Source: JAXLSZ01 sp046330315 (lineage in GTDB: Bacteria; Actinomycetota; Thermoleophilia; Solirubrobacterales; 70-9). From it: 64,000 nucleotides of DNA. Below the pieces are notes generated by a model. It had not been told where the DNA came from. It searched no databases and saw only the letters and a list, made by a program, of their open reading frames with translations. The stretch is from contig JAXLSZ010000008.1 in the NCBI GenBank assembly GCA_046330315.1, forward strand, positions 1 through 64,000, in the 5' to 3' direction. Below, in pieces: positions 25,875 to 33,975 of this stretch. The translations under genes and the position numbers were made by a program. Positions within the stretch are counted from its first letter, which is position 1. The number at the start of each line of letters is the position of its first letter.

Positions 25875-26933
25875 GTGACGGCGGGACTCCCCCAAGAGGA
25901 CTGGCCGGCGATCGCCTCGGTCGAGGTGATCCCCTGCGCCCTCCCCTTCCGGAAGCCCTACGTCACCGCGCGCGGCCGGCTGGAGCGCCGCGAGACGGTG
26001 CTGCTCCGTGTCCGCGACAGCGACGGGATCGAGGGGCTCGGCGAGGCGGTGCCGCTCTCGCTGCGGGGGGGCGACTCCCTCGCGACGGTCGCCGAGCAGT
26101 TGAGGGGATGGGGCAAGGGGGGCGGCGCGGCGAGCCTCTCAGCGCCCGCACGGTGCGCGGTCGAGACGGCCATGCTCGACCTGCGGGCCCGGGCCCAGGA
26201 GGTCCCGGCGTGGCGATTGCTCGGGGCCGGGGAGTGTGTGCCGGTGATCTGCAACGCCACCCTCACGGCCGGCGAGCCGGCGGCGGTCGCCACCCAGGCA
26301 AAGGCATGGGCAGCCGAGGGATTCGGGACCTTCAAGCTCAAGGTCGGGGTCGACGGGGACGACGAGCAGGTGCAGGCCGTGCGGGCCGCGGTCGGGGAGA
26401 AGGCCCGGATCCGCGTCGATGCGAACGGCGCCTGGACACGGCAGGCGGCGGCGGAGGAGCTGGGTGCGATGGACCGGCACGGGCTGGAGCTGGCCGAAGA
26501 GCCTGTCCACGGGCTGGAGGAGCTGGCTGCCCTGCGAAGGACGGTCGGGGTGCCGGTGGCGGCCGACGAGAGCCTCTCGGACCCGGCTGCCGCCGCGGAG
26601 GCGGCGCGGACCGGCGCCTGCGACCTCTGCACCGTGAAGCTCTCGAAGGTGGGCGGGATCGAAGCGATGCTGGAGATCGCCGCACTGTTGCCCACCTACC
26701 TCTCCAGCGCTCTCGACGGCCCGGTGGGGATCGCCGCGGCCGCACATGCGGCGCAGGCGCTCAGGAGCCGTGGTGATGCGGGTGTCGCCCACGGGCTTGC
26801 GACCCAGCGGCTCTTCGCCGGGACCGTGGCGGCCGTCGAGTGCGAGATCCGGGCGGGTCGGCTCAGGCCCCCCGACGGCCCGGGCCTCGGCGTCGTCCTC
26901 GACGAGGACGCACTGGAGCGCCACCGCCTCTGA
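25875..26933 (+). CDS. menC: o-Succinylbenzoate synthase
   Basis: Enolase-superfamily dehydratase, 352 aa, making OSB from SHCHC. Catalytic KLKVG (about 154-158), metal ligands in RVDANGAW, AEEPVHG and ADESLS, and the second catalytic Lys in TVKLSKVGG. Family members can also racemise N-acylamino acids, but the position between menA and menD fixes the role. GTG start one base after the menA stop. Confidence 0.94.
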   Translation: MTAGLPQEDWPAIASVEVIPCALPFRKPYVTARGRLERRETVLLRVRDSDGIEGLGEAVPLSLRGGDSLATVAEQLRGWGKGGGAASLSAPARCAVETAMLDLRARAQEVPAWRLLGAGECVPVICNATLTAGEPAAVATQAKAWAAEGFGTFKLKVGVDGDDEQVQAVRAAVGEKARIRVDANGAWTRQAAAEELGAMDRHGLELAEEPVHGLEELAALRRTVGVPVAADESLSDPAAAAEAARTGACDLCTVKLSKVGGIEAMLEIAALLPTYLSSALDGPVGIAAAAHAAQALRSRGDAGVAHGLATQRLFAGTVAAVECEIRAGRLRPPDGPGLGVVLDEDALERHRL

Positions 26934-26980
26934 CGCCGAGCGTGCGGCCGTCGCTGACCTCACCGCATAGCCTTCGCGGC

Positions 26981-28777
26981 GTGGACCCGACCAACGCCAA
27001 CACGGCGCTCGCCTCGGCCTTCGTCGAGGAGCTGGCGCGCTGCGGGGTCCGCCGGGCGGTCCTCTCCCCCGGCTCCCGCTCGACGCCACTGGCGGTCGCG
27101 CTGCACCGCGAGGGGGCCATCGAGCTGAGCGTGATCGTCGACGAGCGCTCCGCCGCCTTCTTCGCCCTGGGGGCGGCCCAGGCCACCTCGGCCCCGGTGG
27201 CGATCCTCTGCACCTCGGGGACCGCTGCGGCCAACCTCCATCCCGCGGTCTGCGAGGCGGACGAGTCCCGCCTTCCCCTGATCGTCCTGACCGCCGACCG
27301 CCCCCCGGAGCTGCGGGGGACCGGCGCGGGCCAGACGATCGACCAGGTGAAGCTCTACGGGTCGGCGGTCCGCTGGTTCTGCGAGGTCGGCACTCACGAC
27401 GCGGATGACGAGGGCCTCCTGCACCACCGCTCGGTCGCCTGCAGAGCGGTCGCCGCGGCAACCGCTCCGGCCCGCCCGGGCCCGGTCCACCTCAACCTCG
27501 CCTGGCGCGAGCCGCTCGCCCCCGTGCCGGTCGAGGGCGCCGTCACGGCGATCGACCCGCTTGCCCTGGAGGGCCGCGGGGAGCGCCCGCTGACCGCGGC
27601 CGCCGCGGCGCCTCCGGCCCCGACGCCGTTCATGCTCGACGAGATCGCCCGCCACCTCGGGAGCGCCGAGCGCCCGCTGATCGTCGCCGGGCGTCAGTCC
27701 GACTCCGGCCTTCGGGAGCCCCTTGCCGCCCTGGCGGCCACCTGCGGGGCGCCGGTTCTCGCGGAGCCGACCTCGCAGATGCGGCTCGGGCCCCACGACC
27801 GCTCGATGGTCCTCGGGGCCTACGACTCGGTCCTCAGGGCGGCCGCCGCCCCCGGCGACCCCGACCTGGTCCTGCGGGTCGGGGAGATGCCGACCTCCAA
27901 GCCGCTGCGGCAGTGGCTGGCGAGCTGCGGAGCGGATCAGATCGCCGTCGATCCGACCGGCGCCTGGAACGAGCCGACGGGTCGAGCCGCGGCGATCGTC
28001 CGTGCCGAACCCTCGGCCCTGGCCGCCGGACTCGCCGAGCGCCTTGGCGACGGCGCCCACCCCGGTGGCGCGGGGACAGGCCCCGGCCGGCAGGCGCGCG
28101 AGGGGCGGGCCGTGTGGCTCGAGGGGTGGCTCGCCGCGGATGCCTCGGCGCACGCGGCGCTCGGCGCGGCTCTGGCGGCCTCGGGCGGGGGCGAGCCGAC
28201 CGAGCCCGCCCTCCAGCTCGCCCTGGGTGCCGCCTACCGCGACGGCGACCTCGTCTACACGGCTTCGAGCATGCCGATCCGCGACCAGGAGACCTTCCTG
28301 CCCGGCGGAGAGGCCGACGTGCTTTTCCTGGCCAACCGCGGGGCCAACGGCATCGACGGCCTGATCTCCTCGGGAATCGGGGCCGCCCACGCCTCGGGCC
28401 GGCCCACGGTGATCGTCACCGGCGATCTCGGCCTGCTCCACGACATCGGCGGGCTGGCCGCTCTGCGCGGTGTCTCGGCTCCGGTGCGGATCGTCGTCGT
28501 CAACAACGACGGGGGAGGGATCTTCGACTTCCTCCCCCAGGCCGACGCGTTGCCCCCCGACGAGTTCGAGACCCTGCTCGGGACCCCACGGGGGGTCGAC
28601 GTAGGGCGGGCGGCCTCGCTGTTCGGCCTCGACCACCGCGTCGTCTCGGACCTCGCCGACCTGCGATCGGCACTCGAGGCAGGGACCGGCCTGATCGAGG
28701 TCCCGGTCGACCGCGCCGCCAACGTCGCCGTCCACCGCCGCCTCGCCGAGGCCGTGCGGGCCTCGCTGTCCCGCTAG
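26981..28777 (+). CDS. menD: SEPHCHC synthase (2-succinyl-5-enolpyruvyl-6-hydroxy-3-cyclohexene-1-carboxylate synthase)
   Basis: ThDP-dependent enzyme that adds 2-oxoglutarate to isochorismate. About 598 aa. The N-terminus PTNANTALASAFVEELARCG and SPGSRSTPLAVAL are typical, as are the ThDP/Mg site GDLGLLHDIGG and NNDGGGIFDFLPQ near the C-terminus. The GTG at 26981 fits the family start. No good ribosome binding site is visible, so coupling to menC 47 nt upstream is likely. Confidence 0.95.
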   Translation: MDPTNANTALASAFVEELARCGVRRAVLSPGSRSTPLAVALHREGAIELSVIVDERSAAFFALGAAQATSAPVAILCTSGTAAANLHPAVCEADESRLPLIVLTADRPPELRGTGAGQTIDQVKLYGSAVRWFCEVGTHDADDEGLLHHRSVACRAVAAATAPARPGPVHLNLAWREPLAPVPVEGAVTAIDPLALEGRGERPLTAAAAAPPAPTPFMLDEIARHLGSAERPLIVAGRQSDSGLREPLAALAATCGAPVLAEPTSQMRLGPHDRSMVLGAYDSVLRAAAAPGDPDLVLRVGEMPTSKPLRQWLASCGADQIAVDPTGAWNEPTGRAAAIVRAEPSALAAGLAERLGDGAHPGGAGTGPGRQAREGRAVWLEGWLAADASAHAALGAALAASGGGEPTEPALQLALGAAYRDGDLVYTASSMPIRDQETFLPGGEADVLFLANRGANGIDGLISSGIGAAHASGRPTVIVTGDLGLLHDIGGLAALRGVSAPVRIVVVNNDGGGIFDFLPQADALPPDEFETLLGTPRGVDVGRAASLFGLDHRVVSDLADLRSALEAGTGLIEVPVDRAANVAVHRRLAEAVRASLSR

Positions 28778-28805
28778 GCGGACCCGCTCCGCCCGGCCCA
28801 CCCCG

Positions 28806-28854
28806 GACGTGGGACCTTTTGACGGCGCTGGTCAGTGTTTGGAGGTCCCACGTC
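28806..28854. repeat. Palindromic intergenic element, family B, copy 1
   Basis: Perfect 12 bp arms GACGTGGGACCT and AGGTCCCACGTC around a 25 nt loop, 28 bp after the menD stop. The same arms with a different 26 nt loop occur at 56955-57004. Confidence 0.85.
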
Positions 28855-28858
28855 GGCT

Positions 28859-28934
28859 GGGGTGTGACGGGAGGTGCGCGGGATGGGATCGGGGTGTGAC
28901 GGGAGGTGCGCGGGATGGGATCGGGGTGTGACGA
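28859..28934. repeat. 32 bp tandem repeat (about 2.4 copies)
   Basis: GGGGTGTGACGGGAGGTGCG begins at 28859 and 28891, with a partial copy from 28923. It lies in the 231 bp convergent gap between menD and menF. Confidence 0.85.
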
Positions 28935-28977
28935 GGGCCGGAGCGGAAGGCGTACCGGCTCGGCGCGGCATGGCGTG

Positions 28978-29002
28978 CGGCGGGACGTTCGATTTCCCGC
29001 CG
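28978..29002 (-). terminator. Hairpin after menF, possible terminator
   Basis: 8 bp arms CGGCGGGA/TCCCGCCG around a 9 nt loop, 7 bp beyond the menF stop. There is no U-tract, so termination is only suggested. Confidence 0.35.
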
Positions 29003-29008
29003 GGACTG

Positions 29009-30412
29009 CTACTCGGCCAGCAGGGGAAGCATCGCGCCGAGCTTGACCTCGGTCTCCGCGAGCTCCGCCGCGGGGTCGGAGCCGGCGACGATGCCGACGC
29101 CGGCGTAGAGGTGGGCGTCGCGGTCGCGCAGCAGGGCGCTGCGCAGGGCGACGCAGAACTCGCCGTCCTCGGCCGAGTCCATCCAGCCCACCGGACCCGC
29201 GTACCAGCCGCGGTCCATGCGCTCCAGCTCGGCGATCGCGCTCGCCGCCTCGGGCCAGGGCTCGCCCCCGACCGCCGGGGTCGGGTGGAGCATGCCCGCC
29301 AGCTCGATCGCCGAGTGGGGGTCGGCCATCTGGGCGATCACCGGGGTGGCCAGATGCTGGATGTTCGCCACCTTGATGATCTCCGGCTCGGCCCCGGCCT
29401 CGACCCAGACCGCGCCGGGCCGCAATGCCCGGACGATCCGCCGCACCACGATCTCCTGCTCGCGGCGGTCCTTCTCGCTGCGCAGCAGCTGCTCGGCGAG
29501 GTGGTCGTCGACGCCGGGATCGGAGCTCCGGCGGGTCGAGCCGGCCAGGCCGACGGTCGAGACCGAGGCGCCCGAGCGCCGCACCAGGAGCTCGGGCGAT
29601 GCGCCGAGGAAGGCGGCCTCGGGCGTGCCGCAGCAGAAGCAGAAGCAGGACGGGAAGAGCCGGCGCAGGGCCTCGAAGAGCGCCGCCGGTTCGTGGGCCG
29701 AAGGCGAGGTGACGAGGACCTCCCGGGCCAGCACCACCTTGCTGAGCCGCCCCGATCCGATCGCGCCGGTCGCCGAGCGGACCGCGTCCTCGAACTCCCC
29801 GGGGGCCCGGCCGCTGCGCACCTCTGTGCGGCCGGTCGGGTGGGGATCGAGCAGCGGCATCTCCTTCTCGTGCAGGGAGGCGAGGCGGCGCCGGCAGGCC
29901 TCCAGGAGCCCGGCGGCCTCCGACCCCGGCTCCCAGAGCGCGTTCACCGTCAGGTGCGCCCCTCCCCCGCCCCGCCGGACGGAGACCTCGGGGAGCACCA
30001 TCGAGGCGGGGGCGAACGACGACCAGGTCGGCGAGCCCGCCCCCTCCGGGTCGAAGGCGAAGCCGCCCGTCCAGACCGGCCCCGCCCCCGGGGGCAGCGC
30101 CCCCGGGCCGCTCGTGATTGCCTCTCCACCGACCTCGAGGCAGGTGCGGGCCACCTCGGCGAACCTCCCGGGCCCCCTGGAGACGGCCTCATACGCGCAG
30201 CCGAGGCCCGCGAGGGCGAAATCCCGATCGGGCTGCTCCCAGCAGAACCAGCGGTCCCGGGCCAGCCTGGAGGAGAAGGTGAGGCGGCAGGGATCGGGAG
30301 AGTCCACCTCCGCGGTGGCGCTGACCACGGCCCGCCGCCCGCCCCGCTCGGCCCGCTCCAGGCCGGCGCCCAGCTCGGCCAGCAGCGCCTCGCTGTCCAG
30401 CGCTGTGGGCAC
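29009..30412 (-). CDS. menF: Isochorismate synthase
   Basis: Chorismate-utilising enzyme of 467 aa that starts menaquinone synthesis. The catalytic C-terminal domain shows SKVVLAREVLV, GLAGSTRR, HLATPVIAQM, HPTPAVGGEPWPEA, DRGWYAGPVGWMD and AGVGIVAGSDP, the isochorismate/anthranilate synthase signature in the isochorismate synthase form. The run CFCFCCGTPEAAF is unusually cysteine-rich. GTG at 30412 lies 9 nt after the ilvN stop, so it is expressed with ilvBN rather than with the other men genes. Confidence 0.92.
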   Translation of the reverse strand: MPTALDSEALLAELGAGLERAERGGRRAVVSATAEVDSPDPCRLTFSSRLARDRWFCWEQPDRDFALAGLGCAYEAVSRGPGRFAEVARTCLEVGGEAITSGPGALPPGAGPVWTGGFAFDPEGAGSPTWSSFAPASMVLPEVSVRRGGGGAHLTVNALWEPGSEAAGLLEACRRRLASLHEKEMPLLDPHPTGRTEVRSGRAPGEFEDAVRSATGAIGSGRLSKVVLAREVLVTSPSAHEPAALFEALRRLFPSCFCFCCGTPEAAFLGASPELLVRRSGASVSTVGLAGSTRRSSDPGVDDHLAEQLLRSEKDRREQEIVVRRIVRALRPGAVWVEAGAEPEIIKVANIQHLATPVIAQMADPHSAIELAGMLHPTPAVGGEPWPEAASAIAELERMDRGWYAGPVGWMDSAEDGEFCVALRSALLRDRDAHLYAGVGIVAGSDPAAELAETEVKLGAMLPLLAE

Positions 30413-30421
30413 CCGGGCGGC

Positions 30422-30967
30422 TCAGTCGCCGCCGCGGGCGATCGCGATCTCGCCCGTGCGGACCATCTCGACCAGGCCGTGGGGGCGGATCATCCGCTCG
30501 AAGGCCTCGACCTTGTCGGCCGAGCCGGTCACCTCGATGGTCATGGTGCGCCGCGAGATGTCGACCACCTGGGCCCGGAAGATCTCCGCGAACTGCATGA
30601 TCTCGGCCCGGTTCTCGACCGCCGCGGAGACCTTGAACAGTGCCATCTCCCGGGCGATCGTCTCCTCGGGCTCCATGTCGCGGATCTTCAGGACGTTGAC
30701 CAGCTTGTGGAGCTGCTTGGTGACCTGATCGATCGGGTGGACGGCGCCGTCCAGCGTCAGGGTGATCCGCGAGATGTTGGGGTCGTCGGTCGGCCCGACG
30801 GCGAGGGTGTCGATGTTGAAGCCGCGCCGGGCGAAGAGGCCGGCGATCCTCGCCAGCACACCCGGACGGTTCTCGACCATGATCGAGAGCACGTGCTTTC
30901 GCCCGCTCAGCGCACCGGGGACGCGCAGGTCCTCCAGCTTGACCAGATCCGGGGTCCCGGCCTCCAC
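30422..30967 (-). CDS. ilvN: Acetolactate synthase, regulatory subunit
   Basis: 181 aa. N-terminal ACT domain (HVLSIMVENRPGVLARIAG, GFNIDTLAVGPT) that binds valine and a C-terminal ALS_ss domain (MALFKVSA, ISRRTMTIEVTG). The GTG at 30967 shares its G with the ilvB TAG stop. Some leading residues may be trimmed if a later start is used. Confidence 0.94.
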   Translation of the reverse strand: MEAGTPDLVKLEDLRVPGALSGRKHVLSIMVENRPGVLARIAGLFARRGFNIDTLAVGPTDDPNISRITLTLDGAVHPIDQVTKQLHKLVNVLKIRDMEPEETIAREMALFKVSAAVENRAEIMQFAEIFRAQVVDISRRTMTIEVTGSADKVEAFERMIRPHGLVEMVRTGEIAIARGGD

Positions 30968-32646
30968 TAGCCCACCATGTCGCGGGCGGCCGCCCCGGCC
31001 GGGATCATCGGATAGCAGTTCTCCTCGGGGGAGACGCGGACGTCGACCAGCACGGGCCCCTCTGTGTCGATCGCGCCGCGCATCATCTCCTCGAGGTCGT
31101 TCGCGTCCTCGCAGCGAATCCCAGTCGCGCCGAACGCCTCGGCCAGCTTCACCCAGTCCGGGCTCGGGCCGATCTCCACCGAGCTGTAGCGCTTCTCCCA
31201 GAAGAGTTCCTGCCACTGGCGCACCATGCCCATGTAGCCGTTGTTCATCAGGAACACCTTGACCGGGATCTGCTCGTGGACGGCGGTGGCCAGCTCCTGG
31301 CAGTTCATCACCAGGCTCCCGTCGCCGGCGACGCAGACCACGAGGTCGTCGGGGCGCGCGACCTTGGCGCCGATCGCCGCCGGCAGCCCGAAGCCCATGG
31401 TGCCGAGCCCGCCCGAGTTGATCCAGCGGCGCGGCCGGTCGAAGCCGTAGTACTGGGCCACCCACATCTGGTGCTGGCCGACGTCGGAGGTGACGATCGC
31501 ATCTCCCCCGGTCACCCTGTGCAGCGCCTCGATCATGTACTGGGGCTTGATCTCGGGCCCCTCGCCGGGCTCGTAGGCCAGCGGGTGCTGCTGCTGCCAG
31601 GAGCGAAGCTGCTTCCACCAGCCCTCCAGGCGCGAGGAGTCGGTCTGAAGCGCCCGGTACTCGCGGGTCAGTGCCGGGATGATGTGCCTGGCGTCACCGA
31701 CGATCGGGATGTGGACGGGGACGTTCTTGGAGATCTCCGCGGGGTCCACGTCGATGTGGATGAACTTCGCCCTCGGGGCGAACTCCGAGAGCTTGCCGGT
31801 GATGCGGTCGTCGAAGCGGGCCCCGATCGCGACGATCAGGTCGGCGTTGTCCATCGCGTAGTTGGCGGTGCGGGTGCCGTGCATGCCGAGCATCCCGAGC
31901 CAGCGCTCGTGGCTGGCCGGGAAGGCGCCGAGCCCCATCAGCGTCGAGGTGACCGGGAATTCGTCGCAGAGGCAGAACTCGCGCAGCTCCTCGGAGGCGT
32001 CGGAGTTGATCACCCCCCCGCCGCTGTAGATCACCGGGCGGCGGGCGTTGGCCAGCGCCTTGGCGGCGATCCGAACCTGCTTGATGTTGCCCTCGACCGA
32101 GGGCTTGTAGCCGGGCAGCTCGACCGGGTCGGTGCGTGGCTCGTAGGCGATGTCGGCGCGCGAGAGGTCCTGCGGCACGTCCACCAGGACCGGGCCGGGG
32201 CGACCCGTCGCGGCGATGTGGAAGGCCTCGTGGACGTACTCGGGGATCTGCCTGGGGTCGGTGACCTGGAAGGAGTGCTTGACGAAGGGGAGGGTGGCAC
32301 CGAGGACATCGGCCTCCTGGAACCCGTCGGTCCCGATCAGCTCGGTCCGGACCTGTCCGGTGACGAAGACCGTGGGGACGGAGTCGAGCATCGCGTCGGC
32401 GATCGCGGTCACCAGGTTGGTCGCCCCCGGACCGGAGGTCGCGAAGGCGACGCCGACCCGTCCGGAGGCTTTCGCGTAGCCCTCGGCCGCGTGCCCCCCG
32501 CCCTGCTCGTGGCGCACCTGGATGTGGCGGATCTCCGCGTCGACCAGGGCGTCGTAGGTGGGCAGGTTGGCGCCACCGGGGATGCCGAAGATGTGCTCGA
32601 CACCCTCGGCCTTCAGGGATTCCATCAGTGCGTCGGCTGCTCTCAT
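30967..32646 (-). CDS. ilvB: Acetolactate synthase, catalytic subunit
   Basis: ThDP- and FAD-dependent enzyme that makes acetolactate or acetohydroxybutyrate. 559 aa. Catalytic Glu in RHEQGGGHAAEGYA (about 45-58), FATSGPGATNLVTAIADAM, FAD-region motifs, and the ThDP/Mg site GDGSLVMNCQEL with NNGYMGMVRQWQ. ATG at 32646, 12 nt after TACCAT, leaving a very short leader. Valine feedback would act through the adjoining ilvN subunit. Confidence 0.97.
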   Translation of the reverse strand: MRAADALMESLKAEGVEHIFGIPGGANLPTYDALVDAEIRHIQVRHEQGGGHAAEGYAKASGRVGVAFATSGPGATNLVTAIADAMLDSVPTVFVTGQVRTELIGTDGFQEADVLGATLPFVKHSFQVTDPRQIPEYVHEAFHIAATGRPGPVLVDVPQDLSRADIAYEPRTDPVELPGYKPSVEGNIKQVRIAAKALANARRPVIYSGGGVINSDASEELREFCLCDEFPVTSTLMGLGAFPASHERWLGMLGMHGTRTANYAMDNADLIVAIGARFDDRITGKLSEFAPRAKFIHIDVDPAEISKNVPVHIPIVGDARHIIPALTREYRALQTDSSRLEGWWKQLRSWQQQHPLAYEPGEGPEIKPQYMIEALHRVTGGDAIVTSDVGQHQMWVAQYYGFDRPRRWINSGGLGTMGFGLPAAIGAKVARPDDLVVCVAGDGSLVMNCQELATAVHEQIPVKVFLMNNGYMGMVRQWQELFWEKRYSSVEIGPSPDWVKLAEAFGATGIRCEDANDLEEMMRGAIDTEGPVLVDVRVSPEENCYPMIPAGAAARDMVG

Positions 32647-32733
32647 CTGGAAGAGCCGATGGTACCAGCGCCCCCGCGCCTGCCGAGCAGGGGTTTTTCG
32701 CGCCGCGCCCCGGTTTGCCGGACGGGCGGCGCC

Positions 32734-33936
32734 CTAGGCCGGCGACTCGCTCGCCTGGACCCTGAGCGGGGCGCCGTCGGCGGGGTCGGGGCGCCACCGG
32801 GTGCGGGGATCGATCGCGCCGGCTATCACCCGGTCGCGGTAGCGCTCGATCGTGTGCAGCATCGACTCCACCAGCTCCTCGCCGAGCAGGGTCGGCTCCA
32901 GCCCGAGATCGAGCAGCTTGGTGTGGGTCGCGTTGTAGTAGTGCTCCTCCATCTCGACCCGCGGATTCTCGTAGTGCTCCGCGAGGGCCTCCATGCCGAG
33001 GTGGTCGGCGGCCTCGACCACGAGGTCGGCGAGCTGGGAGACGGAGAACTGCTCGGTGAACTGGTTGAAGACGCGATACTCGCCCTGCTCGGCGGGGTTG
33101 GCGACCGCCAGCTCGACGCACTGCAGCGTGTCGCGGATGTTCAGGAAGCCGCGGGTCTGGCCGCCGCGGCCGTAGACGGTGAGGGGGTGACCGATCACCG
33201 CCTGCAGGCAGAAGCGGTTGAGCACGGTGCCGAAGATCTCGTCGTAGTCGAAGCGGGTGATCAGCCGCTCGTCGCGGGAGGTCTCCTCGGTCTCGATCCC
33301 GTAGACGACGCCCTGGTTGAGGTCGGTCGCCCGCAGCCCCCAGATCCGGCAGGCGAAGTGGATGTTGGTCGAGTCGTGGACCTTGGAGCAGTGGTAGAGC
33401 GAGCCGGGGAGCTTCGGGAAGGGAAGGGTGTCGCGCCTACCCTTGTGCTCGATCTCGATGAACCCCTCCTCGATGTCGATGTTGGGGGTCCCGTACTCAC
33501 CCATCGTCCCGAGCTTGACCAGATGGCACCCGGGCACGTGGTCGCGCAGCGCGAAGAGCAGGTTGAGGGTCCCGATCACGTTGGTGTGCTGGGTCTCGAC
33601 GGCCTGCTGGCGGGAGAGCATCGAGTAGGGCGCCGAGGGCTGCTCGCCGTAGTGGACGACGGCCTCGGGCCGGACCTCGGCTACGACCTCGTCGAGGAAG
33701 GGCCCGTCCTCGACCGCCCCCACGAAGCGCCGGATCTCGGCCCCGCCGAGCTCCTGCCAGGCGGCGATCCGCTCCTCGAGGCTGCGGATCGGGGTCAGCG
33801 AGTCGGTCCCGTGCTCGCCGTGCCAGCGGCGCCGGGAGAAGTTGTCGAGGACGGCGACCTCGTGGCCTTTCGCCGAGAACCTCAGGGCCGTCGGCCAGCC
33901 CAGGTAGCCGTCGCCCCCGAGAATGAGAACGCGCAT
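32734..33936 (-). CDS. sqdB: UDP-sulfoquinovose synthase (SQD1/SqdB type)
   Basis: Extended SDR of 400 aa. It closely follows the SQD1 pattern throughout: GGDGYLGWPTAL (NAD site, about 7-18), VVHYGEQPSAPYSM, LVKLGTMGEYGTPNIDIEEG, the catalytic Thr (about 145) and YHCSK (about 181-185), DLNQGVVYG, GHPLTVYGRGGQTRGFLNIR and FNQFTEQFSV. SQD1 converts UDP-glucose and sulfite to UDP-sulfoquinovose, the head-group donor for sulfolipid. ATG at 33936. It is divergent from a GT39-like gene with a 36 bp gap. No GT4-type SqdX sulfolipid synthase is recognisable nearby, so whether the product is a lipid or a glycan is open. Confidence 0.9.
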   Translation of the reverse strand: MRVLILGGDGYLGWPTALRFSAKGHEVAVLDNFSRRRWHGEHGTDSLTPIRSLEERIAAWQELGGAEIRRFVGAVEDGPFLDEVVAEVRPEAVVHYGEQPSAPYSMLSRQQAVETQHTNVIGTLNLLFALRDHVPGCHLVKLGTMGEYGTPNIDIEEGFIEIEHKGRRDTLPFPKLPGSLYHCSKVHDSTNIHFACRIWGLRATDLNQGVVYGIETEETSRDERLITRFDYDEIFGTVLNRFCLQAVIGHPLTVYGRGGQTRGFLNIRDTLQCVELAVANPAEQGEYRVFNQFTEQFSVSQLADLVVEAADHLGMEALAEHYENPRVEMEEHYYNATHTKLLDLGLEPTLLGEELVESMLHTIERYRDRVIAGAIDPRTRWRPDPADGAPLRVQASESPA

Positions 33937-33960
33937 GGTGGCGGCAGGGTAGCGGACGCC

Positions 33961-33975
33961 TACGATCCCCGGGTG
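33961..33975 (+). promoter_or_regulatory. -10 box for leaderless GT39-like gene
   Basis: TACGAT (33961-33966), 6 nt, then the GTG at 33973. It lies in the 36 bp gap to sqdB, which has TACCCT 9 nt before its own ATG on the other strand. Confidence 0.55.

Noticed and set aside
26960..28801. 613-codon frame opposite menD
   Set aside because: MenD has complete family motifs on the plus strand; the antisense translation has none.
31276..33960. Very long plus-strand open frame running through ilvB and sqdB into the GT39-like gene
   Set aside because: It is antisense to two clear genes. Long antisense frames are expected in GC-rich DNA, and the real gene begins at GTG 33973.
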